This document shows, piece by piece, positions 1 to 5,506 of a stretch of DNA of 5,506 nt. A model generated the notes under the pieces. The model did not search any database. It was not told the origin of the DNA and saw nothing but the letters and a program-made list of their open reading frames with translations. The DNA lies in the NCBI GenBank assembly GCA_029857655.1, contig JAOUGR010000151.1:1-5506 (forward strand), read 5' to 3'. The position numbers and the translations under genes were made by a program. How positions within the stretch are numbered: position 1 is the stretch's first letter; each line of letters starts with the position of its first letter. Origin of the DNA: Gammaproteobacteria bacterium. Lineage in GTDB: Bacteria > Pseudomonadota > Gammaproteobacteria > Steroidobacterales > Steroidobacteraceae.

Positions 1-222
1 GACAGTTATGAGTACCAGGGACTAGACATTGGCGGCGCGCGCTAAGAATATTTTGGCCCTAGGCTGAATGGAGGTAACGGATGTGTGTAGAAACCGGATG
101 CTTAATCCCGTTTCTTACTTGTTTTCGACCAAGGTCATCCTTCAGTCCAGTGATTTCTCAAGGGAAAAGCTGTAAGCTTTGTGCGCATAAGTTACATCAG
201 TTTCTCTCTTCTGAAAGGCGCG
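1..222. other. Upstream leader / intergenic region, no confident gene
   Basis: No convincing gene lies here. Frame 1 is open from the window edge to a TAA at 43-45 and could be the last 14 codons of an upstream plus-strand gene, but so short a tail cannot be identified. I searched for sigma70-like -35/-10 pairs and found none with good hexamers and spacing, so no promoter is called. A 5-bp inverted repeat, AAAGC at 166-170 and GCTTT at 176-180 around a TGTAA loop, sits about 40 bases before the helicase start. It is too short to call a terminator or regulator. A GGAGG at 70-74 stands six bases before an ATG at 81, which opens a 65-codon frame running out of frame into the helicase gene. Confidence 0.5.
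213..218 (+). promoter_or_regulatory. Ribosome binding site deciding the helicase start
   Basis: GAAAGG lies four bases before the ATG at 223, a slightly short but usable spacing. It supports ATG 223 over the GTG at 181, which is in the same frame and would add 14 residues. The GTG has no good purine-rich site at the right distance. The protein from ATG 223 opens with an MAKLEDLQ-type sequence, which is how related helicases begin as I recall them. Confidence 0.6.
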
Positions 223-3200
223 ATGGCCAAACTCGAAGATCTCCAACCCAACGCCGCTCTCCGCGGCATCCTCCCTGACTCATTAGTTACTGTCGTGAGC
301 GTGCAATGGTTTGGTTCTGAGGCACTCGAACTCACCTACAAAGACCCGGCCGGCCGTGTGGCAAACGTCCTTCTCTATCGCCATGATGAGCCCCGTCTTG
401 AGGTAGTCGAGCAAGGGCGCCCTTGGAGTTTCGACGGTGACGGCAGTCTCTTCCGGCTCGTGTCGGAAGCACACCGCATTCGCCTTGCCCATCTTTTCGA
501 TCCGGTTCTGGCCGTTCATACTTCGCTCGTCGATCCTTTGCCTCACCAGATTACTGCGGTCTACGAGGCCATGCTTCCACGCCAACCGCTTCGTTTCTTG
601 CTGGCTGACGATCCCGGTGCAGGGAAGACCATCATGGCGGGACTCTTGATGAAAGAGATGATCGCGCGGGGCGATCTGCATCGTTGCTTGGTGGTCTGCC
701 CAGGGAGTCTGGCCGAGCAATGGCAGGACGAGCTCTACCGCCGGTTCCATCTCCCTTTTGAAATTCTGACGAATGACAAGCTTGAAGCCGCGCGCACGGG
801 TAACTGGTTTCTCGAAACAAACCTAGTCATCGCCCGTCTCGATAAACTGTCCCGTAACGAGGATGTGCAGGCGAAGCTCGCGGCTCCCGATTGTCATTGG
901 GACCTCATCGTCTGCGACGAGGCCCATAAGATGTCCGCCACCGTCTTTGGTGGCGAGATCAAGTACACCAAACGCTACAAGCTTGGACAACTACTCTCCA
1001 CGCTCACACGCCATTTTCTCTTAATGACGGCCACGCCGCACAACGGCAAGGAAGAGGACTTCCAGCTGTTCATGGCGTTGTTGGACGGTGACCGTTTCGA
1101 GGGGCGTTTCCGCGACGGCGTACATGCTGTGGATGTGTCAGATCTCATGCGTCGCATGGTGAAAGAAAGCTTGCTCAAGTTCGACTCGACACCGCTATTC
1201 CCTGAGCGGATCGCATATACCGTTCCCTACAAACTCTCCGACGGCGAAGCGCAGCTCTATAAGGAAGTCACCAACTACGTCCGCGAGGAGTTCGACCGAG
1301 CGGCAGCATTGGAGAATGACAAGCGCGCCGGCACCGTGGGATTCGCGTTGACCATTCTCCAGCGACGACTTGCTTCGTCTCCAGAAGCCATCTACCAATC
1401 CTTACGCCGCCGCCGTGAGCGGTTAGAGAAACGCTTGCGTGAGATGGAATTGCTCCATCGGGGAGCCGCTGCAACGGCCACTGTGGGTAATGGACCTTCG
1501 CTTGATGAAGAAGATGTAGAAGATCTGGAAGAAGCACCCGACAACGAGGTCGCAGCTGCTGAGGAAGAGATTCTCGACCAAGCTACAGCCGCCCGTAGTA
1601 TTGCGGAGCTGAAGGCGGAGATCCTCACGCTCCAGCGCTTGGAGGCGTTGGCCCTTGGGGTCCGTCGAAGCGGAGAGGATCGGAAATGGCGTGAACTGGC
1701 CAAACTGCTTGGGGTCATCTTCACACCACCAGCAACCGCCGACCATGCAGCGGAAGAGATGTCTTCTTATGGAACGAGTGGCGTGCCTCAACCCACACCA
1801 TCGCCGCGGCAGAAACTCGTCCTCTTCACTGAACACCGCGACACATTGAACTACTTGGAGAGCCGCATTTCCACGCTGCTCGGTCGTCGAGAAGCCATCG
1901 TCATGATTCACGGTGGCATGGGACGTGAGGAACGTATGAAGGCGCAAGAAGCCTTTAAGCATGACCCTGAGGTGCAGGTACTCCTCGCTACCGATGCGGC
2001 AGGCGAAGGTATTAATCTTCAGCGGGCCCATCTCATGGTCAACTACGACCTGCCCTGGAATCCCAACCGTCTCGAACAGCGGTTCGGGCGTATCCACCGA
2101 ATCGGCCAAACCGAGGTCTGTCATCTCTGGAATCTCGTGGCGGAGGAAACGCGGGAAGGCGATGTCTATATGACATTGTTGAAAAAGCTCGACGAGGCAC
2201 GGAAAGCACTCGGCGGCCAAGTGTTCGATGTGCTGGGCAAGATGCAGTTCGAGGGCAAACCACTGCGCGATCTCCTCATTGAGGCAATCCGGTACGGTGA
2301 GCGTCCGGAGGTCCAGGCCCGGCTGACGAGAGTGGTGGCGAATGCATTCGATAAGGCTCAACTCCAAGATCTGCTGGAGGAGCGGGCGCTCGCCCACGAC
2401 GCCATGGATGCGAGCCGCGTGCAGCGTGTGCGGGAGGATATGGAACGGGCCGAAGCGCGAAGGTTGCAGCCACACTATATCGAATCGTTCTTTCTCGAAG
2501 CATTCCAACGATTGGGTGGGGCAGCGAAGCAGCGAGAGCCACGGCGGTATGAAGTCACGCATGTTCCAGCCCCGGTACGCAACCGCGACCGCCTAATCGG
2601 GATCGGCGAGCCCGTCCTGCCACGATACGAACGCATTGCGTTTGAAAAGACACTCATCGCCCCACAAGGCCAGTCCCTCGCAGCCTTTGTCTGCCCAGGC
2701 CACCCATTACTAGATGCTGCCATCGATCTCACATTGGAACGCCATCGAGATCTTCTACGCCGTGGGTCTGTACTGGTGGACGAACGCGACTCCAGCGATG
2801 AGCCACGTGTGCTCTTCTATCTCGATCATGCGATTCAAGACGCTAGCAGCACCCGCACGGGCGAGCGACGGATCATCTCCAAGCGCATGCTGTATGTGGA
2901 ACTCGATGCGGCGGGCAATGCCCGCCACCTGGGCTATGCCCCTTACTTGGACTACAGACCCCTGGCCGCAGCCGAGCCTGACGTCGCAACGATCCTGGCC
3001 CGTCATGAGTGTGCCTGGATCACACGCGAACTGGAGCAGAAGGCTCAGGGATACGCTATTGCCAACGTGGTGCCAGAACACTTACAGGAAGTCCGCTCAC
3101 GTCGTGTGGAGTGGACAGATAAGACACGTGCAGCGGTGAAAGAACGTCTCACAAAGGAGATTAGTTACTGGGATCATCGTGCTGAGCAGTTGAAGGTCCA

Positions 3201-3801
3201 GGAGCAGGCGGGCAAACTCAACGCCCGACTAAATTCGCAAGAAGCCCGGCGTCGAGCCGATGAGCTCCAAGGTCGCCTCCAGAAGCGGATGGAACAACTC
3301 GAACTGGAAGGCAAAGTGTCCGCTCTTCCTCCGGTGGTGCTTGGAGGAGTCGTCGTCGTGCCGATGGGGCTAGTCGCCAAGATGGCAGGTCTTTCAGCGG
3401 TAACTTCTAAATCTCCGGTTGATACCCAGGCTGCCGCCGCGCGAGCACGCGAGATCATCATGGAAATTGAGCGCAGGCTTGGCTATGAACCAACCGACCG
3501 CGAGTTCGACAAGCTAGGCTACGACATCGAGAGTCGAGTACCTGGTACTGGGAAGCTGCGGTTCATTGAGGTCAAGGGTCGAGTCTCGGGGGCGGACACC
3601 ATCACTGTAACCAAGAACGAAATTCTGTACTCATTGAATAAACCCGACGACTTCATCCTAGCCATCGTCGAATTTCTAGAAGGGAGTTCCCACCGGGTTC
3701 ACTACCTGCGCCAACCCTTTCAGCGCGAACCGGACTTTGGTGTGACCAGCGTGAACTATGAAATGGATAAGTTGATCGCGCGAGGGGAAGCGCCCCGATG
3801 A
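223..3801 (+). CDS. drmD: SNF2-family helicase with C-terminal DUF3883 domain, DISARM DrmD-like
   Basis: This is a 1192-residue superfamily 2 helicase/translocase, probably the DNA-dependent ATPase of a phage defence system. It acts in the cytoplasm. All core motifs are intact: Walker A DDPGAGKT (129-136, Lys135), DEAH (232-235), TATPHNG (269-275), the second-lobe VLFTEHRD (533-540), TDAAGEGINLQ (590-600) and QRFGRIHRIGQ (619-629). The last is typical of the SNF2/RapA/HepA group. The lobes are separated by an Arg-rich helix (about 394-406) and a strongly acidic stretch (about 427-455). A probable coiled coil (about 966-1030) leads to a Gly/Val-rich hydrophobic segment (1036-1051). The end carries DUF3883 (about 1075-1170), with Asp1101 and Glu1116-Val-Lys1118 placed like a PD-(D/E)XK nuclease core. 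The stop overlaps the next gene by ATGA. The helicase call is near certain. DrmD is the best fit from the adjacent DUF1156 methylase; a helicase of a related DUF499/DUF1156 array is the alternative. Confidence 0.88.
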   Translation: MAKLEDLQPNAALRGILPDSLVTVVSVQWFGSEALELTYKDPAGRVANVLLYRHDEPRLEVVEQGRPWSFDGDGSLFRLVSEAHRIRLAHLFDPVLAVHTSLVDPLPHQITAVYEAMLPRQPLRFLLADDPGAGKTIMAGLLMKEMIARGDLHRCLVVCPGSLAEQWQDELYRRFHLPFEILTNDKLEAARTGNWFLETNLVIARLDKLSRNEDVQAKLAAPDCHWDLIVCDEAHKMSATVFGGEIKYTKRYKLGQLLSTLTRHFLLMTATPHNGKEEDFQLFMALLDGDRFEGRFRDGVHAVDVSDLMRRMVKESLLKFDSTPLFPERIAYTVPYKLSDGEAQLYKEVTNYVREEFDRAAALENDKRAGTVGFALTILQRRLASSPEAIYQSLRRRRERLEKRLREMELLHRGAAATATVGNGPSLDEEDVEDLEEAPDNEVAAAEEEILDQATAARSIAELKAEILTLQRLEALALGVRRSGEDRKWRELAKLLGVIFTPPATADHAAEEMSSYGTSGVPQPTPSPRQKLVLFTEHRDTLNYLESRISTLLGRREAIVMIHGGMGREERMKAQEAFKHDPEVQVLLATDAAGEGINLQRAHLMVNYDLPWNPNRLEQRFGRIHRIGQTEVCHLWNLVAEETREGDVYMTLLKKLDEARKALGGQVFDVLGKMQFEGKPLRDLLIEAIRYGERPEVQARLTRVVANAFDKAQLQDLLEERALAHDAMDASRVQRVREDMERAEARRLQPHYIESFFLEAFQRLGGAAKQREPRRYEVTHVPAPVRNRDRLIGIGEPVLPRYERIAFEKTLIAPQGQSLAAFVCPGHPLLDAAIDLTLERHRDLLRRGSVLVDERDSSDEPRVLFYLDHAIQDASSTRTGERRIISKRMLYVELDAAGNARHLGYAPYLDYRPLAAAEPDVATILARHECAWITRELEQKAQGYAIANVVPEHLQEVRSRRVEWTDKTRAAVKERLTKEISYWDHRAEQLKVQEQAGKLNARLNSQEARRRADELQGRLQKRMEQLELEGKVSALPPVVLGGVVVVPMGLVAKMAGLSAVTSKSPVDTQAAAARAREIIMEIERRLGYEPTDREFDKLGYDIESRVPGTGKLRFIEVKGRVSGADTITVTKNEILYSLNKPDDFILAIVEFLEGSSHRVHYLRQPFQREPDFGVTSVNYEMDKLIARGEAPR
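3782..3790 (+). promoter_or_regulatory. Ribosome binding site of the small nuclease-like gene
   Basis: The purine run GAGGGGAAG, inside the last helicase codons, ends seven bases before the ATG at 3798. With the ATGA overlap this supports initiation there, probably by ribosomes that have just finished the helicase. Confidence 0.6.
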
Positions 3802-4343
3802 AGCCACTCTTCACAGTCCATGAGGGAGAATTTCTAGTCGGCGATCATATCAATCGCAGGCTCGGCCGCAAGTATGATGTGTGGGTCCCAACAAAAGACA
3901 GCGGGGTAGATTTGCTTGTAACCCGCAAACGTCGGAGCGGGAGAGCCGTAGGTCTACAAGTAAAGTTCTCACGATCTTTCTCAATCCCGGAGGAGCTTGC
4001 GCGGCATCTCATTGCTACAAGCTGGTTTACGCTTGATCCAAAGAAGATTCGTAATAGTCAGGCAGATCTCTGGGTGTTTGTGATTATGACGCTAAAGCAC
4101 CAGCAACACTTCGTTGTCATTCCAAAACGCGAACTTCAAAAGCGGCCTCCCCGGAACACGGGAGGGAAATGGAATCTGTACCTATGGGTGTATGACAATC
4201 AGGTGTGCTACCAGGTCCGCGAGCTGAATAAGGAACAGAAATTTGACACGATGCACCGTAGTGTTCGAAATCGTCAGCATGATTTTTCTGAATGGCTGGA
4301 GAATTGGAAATTAATCGACCAGTGCAGCAAAGGGATCCGATGA
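3798..4343 (+). CDS. Small PD-(D/E)XK nuclease-like protein of unknown family
   Basis: This 181-residue protein belongs to no named family that I recognise with certainty. Its N-terminal half has the layout of a restriction-endonuclease-like fold: a helix with Glu9 and Glu11 ([17 protein letters not shown]), then KDSGVDLLV with Asp38, then a strand LQVKFS with Gln54-Val-Lys56. The pattern E...D...QxK is a common variant of the PD-(D/E)XK active site, as in Hjc-like and Mrr-like proteins. The rest is rich in aromatic and basic residues, with no signal peptide or membrane segment, so it should be cytoplasmic. It overlaps both neighbours by ATGA, so it is a true member of the operon and not an ORF artefact. 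It is clearly more AT-rich (40-45% GC in lines counted) than the genes on either side, which suggests separate acquisition. A role as an accessory nuclease is inferred; a catalytically dead DNA-binding subunit is also possible. Confidence 0.8.
   Translation: MKPLFTVHEGEFLVGDHINRRLGRKYDVWVPTKDSGVDLLVTRKRRSGRAVGLQVKFSRSFSIPEELARHLIATSWFTLDPKKIRNSQADLWVFVIMTLKHQQHFVVIPKRELQKRPPRNTGGKWNLYLWVYDNQVCYQVRELNKEQKFDTMHRSVRNRQHDFSEWLENWKLIDQCSKGIR
4329..4334 (+). promoter_or_regulatory. Ribosome binding site of the DUF1156 methylase gene
   Basis: AAAGGG lies five bases before the ATG at 4340, within the last codons of the nuclease-like gene. It favours ATG 4340 as the methylase start and fits translational coupling at the ATGA overlap. 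Confidence 0.55.
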
Positions 4344-5506
4344 CAGTCACGAGAAAGAAGCTCATCGAAGTCGCCCTCCCGCTCGAAGCGATCAACAAGG
4401 AATCGCTCCATCGAAAGCAAAAGGCACCAAAGGGCTGGCCGACCTCGTTCCACAAGTGGTGGGCGCAGCGGCCGCTGGCGGCGTCGCGGGCGGTGATCTT
4501 CGCACAGATGGTGGACGACCCCTCTGCCTACGTGGACACGCTGCGCGCGGACCCGAAGCTCAAGCGCAAAGCCGAGACCGCGCTCAAGGCCCGCCTGAAG
4601 CTGTGGGAAGAGGCCTGCGAGCTCGCCCGCAAGGCCAAGGGTACCAATCTCGCCGTGCCGGAGCCCGGACCGCAGCCGACGCTGGACGAAATGCTGGCTG
4701 ACATCGAGCGCCAGCGGCTCTTCCGCATCATCGAGGACCTGGTGTTGTGGGAGAACACGAACAACGAGACCGCACTGCAGGCGGCGCGCGACGAGATCTG
4801 GCAGAGCTGGCGGCGCGCCTGCGCCGAGAACGCCGACCATCCGCGGGCGAAGGAGCTATTCGACCGCAAGAAGCTGCCCGCGTTCTGCGACCCATTTGCT
4901 GGAAGCGGCAGCATCCCACTTTCGGCGCAGTGGCTCGGACTTACGAGCTACGCGAGCGACCTGAACCCGGTGGCGGTGCTGATCAATAAGGCGATGATCG
5001 AAATCCCGCCCAAGTTCGCGGGCAAGCCGCCGGCGAATCCCGAGTCGCGCAAGGAGAAGAACCTGTTCGCGCGGGAGTGGAAGGGCGCGCAGGGCCTGGC
5101 CGAGGACGTTCGTTACTACGGCCAGTGGATGCGCGACGAGGCCGAGAAGCGCATCGGCCACCTCTACCCCAAGGTCGAGGTCACCGCCGAGATGGCGAAG
5201 GCGCGGCCGGACCTGAAGCCCTACGTCGGCCGCAAGCTCACCGTGATCGCCTGGCTCTGGGCACGCACTGTGAAGAGCCCGAACCCGGCCTTCGCCAAGG
5301 TGGACGTGCCGCTCGCCTCGACCTTCATGCTCTCCACTAAGGCGGGCAAGGAGGCGTACGTCGAGCCGGTGATCGAGAACGGCGACTACCGCTTCACGGT
5401 GAAAGTGGGGAAGCCCAAGGATACGGAGGCGGCGAAGAACGGAACCAAGCTGTCGCGCGCGAACTTCGCCTGCGTGATGTCTGGTACGCCTGTCTCTGGT
5501 GACTAC
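4340..5506 (+). CDS. drmMI: DUF1156 adenine-specific DNA methyltransferase, DrmMI-like, 3' end outside the window
   Basis: The frame is open without a stop from ATG 4340 to the window end, giving 389 residues of a protein family that usually runs to about 900-1000. The N-terminus (about 6-61) is a typical DUF1156 domain with [10 protein letters not shown] (37-46). A charged Lys/Ala/Glu-rich helical region follows (about 62-170). The SAM-binding motif I is DPFAGSGS (184-191), and [13 protein letters not shown] (206-218) supplies the acidic residue after strand 2. The catalytic (D/N)PPY motif is not seen and should lie downstream. The expected activity is N6-adenine methylation of host DNA, marking it as self. 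The start is set by the ATGA overlap and an AAAGGG site. GC content jumps to about 67-70% from near 4440. Family assignment is secure; the DrmMI name depends on downstream genes. Confidence 0.85.
   Translation, partial: MTVTRKKLIEVALPLEAINKESLHRKQKAPKGWPTSFHKWWAQRPLAASRAVIFAQMVDDPSAYVDTLRADPKLKRKAETALKARLKLWEEACELARKAKGTNLAVPEPGPQPTLDEMLADIERQRLFRIIEDLVLWENTNNETALQAARDEIWQSWRRACAENADHPRAKELFDRKKLPAFCDPFAGSGSIPLSAQWLGLTSYASDLNPVAVLINKAMIEIPPKFAGKPPANPESRKEKNLFAREWKGAQGLAEDVRYYGQWMRDEAEKRIGHLYPKVEVTAEMAKARPDLKPYVGRKLTVIAWLWARTVKSPNPAFAKVDVPLASTFMLSTKAGKEAYVEPVIENGDYRFTVKVGKPKDTEAAKNGTKLSRANFACVMSGTPVSGDY

Noticed and set aside
29..57. TTGGCG plus AT-rich AATATTTT as a sigma70 promoter
   Set aside because: No -10-like hexamer lies 16-18 bases after TTGGCG, so the pair does not hold up.
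166..180. Inverted repeat AAAGC-TGTAA-GCTTT as a terminator or operator
   Set aside because: A 5-bp stem with no GC-rich core and no following T-run is expected by chance.
1423..2562. Minus-strand ORF of 379 codons
   Set aside because: It lies wholly inside the helicase core, opposite its conserved motifs, has no recognisable domain, and is best explained as an antisense shadow of a GC-rich gene.
4456..4701. Plus-strand ORF of 81 codons
   Set aside because: It is out of frame inside the DUF1156 methylase, whose own frame is open from 4340 to the end, so it is not a sign of a frameshift.
4274..4840. Minus-strand ORF of 188 codons
   Set aside because: It overlaps the end of the nuclease-like gene and the DUF1156 domain on the other strand. 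Its Leu/Arg/Gly-rich composition is typical of an antisense shadow in high-GC DNA.
1..5506. CRISPR array, tRNA, rRNA or insertion sequence ends
   Set aside because: No regularly spaced repeats, tRNA-like cloverleaf, rRNA signature or transposase were seen on reading. Almost all of 223-5506 is accounted for by coding sequence.

Overview
The window holds the first part of a tightly packed, plus-strand bacterial anti-phage or restriction-type operon. It contains a complete SNF2-family helicase gene with a C-terminal DUF3883 domain (223-3801), a complete small gene that looks like a PD-(D/E)XK nuclease (3798-4343), and the 5' part of a DUF1156 adenine-specific DNA methyltransferase gene (from 4340, cut by the window end at 5506). 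Both gene junctions are ATGA stop/start overlaps, so the three proteins are very probably translated from one message with coupling.

A helicase of this type next to a DUF1156 methylase matches the drmD-drmMI pair of class 1 DISARM. It also resembles related helicase/DUF1156/DUF499 defence arrays. The genes that would decide between these (drmA, drmB and drmC, or a DUF499 ATPase and its partners) would lie downstream and are not visible. In this kind of system the methylase marks host DNA as self, while the helicase and nuclease parts act on unmarked invading DNA. That role is inferred from family membership, not shown by this sequence.

By region: 1-222 is a leader with no convincing gene. 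It may hold the last codons of an upstream gene (to 45) and has a strong Shine-Dalgarno-like GGAGG before a short out-of-frame ORF at 81. The helicase is about 57-60% GC by eye. The small nuclease-like gene is clearly more AT-rich (40-45% in lines I counted). The methylase gene rises to about 67-70% GC from around 4440, only about 100 bases into the gene. Two low-GC3 patches inside the methylase coincide with conserved motifs. This points to a mosaic operon assembled by transfer or recombination, or to a metagenome assembly chimera.

The organism cannot be named. Gene structure and ribosome-binding sites are bacterial, and the overall composition suits a moderately to highly GC-rich bacterium, for example a proteobacterium or Nitrospira-like lineage. 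That is only a guess.
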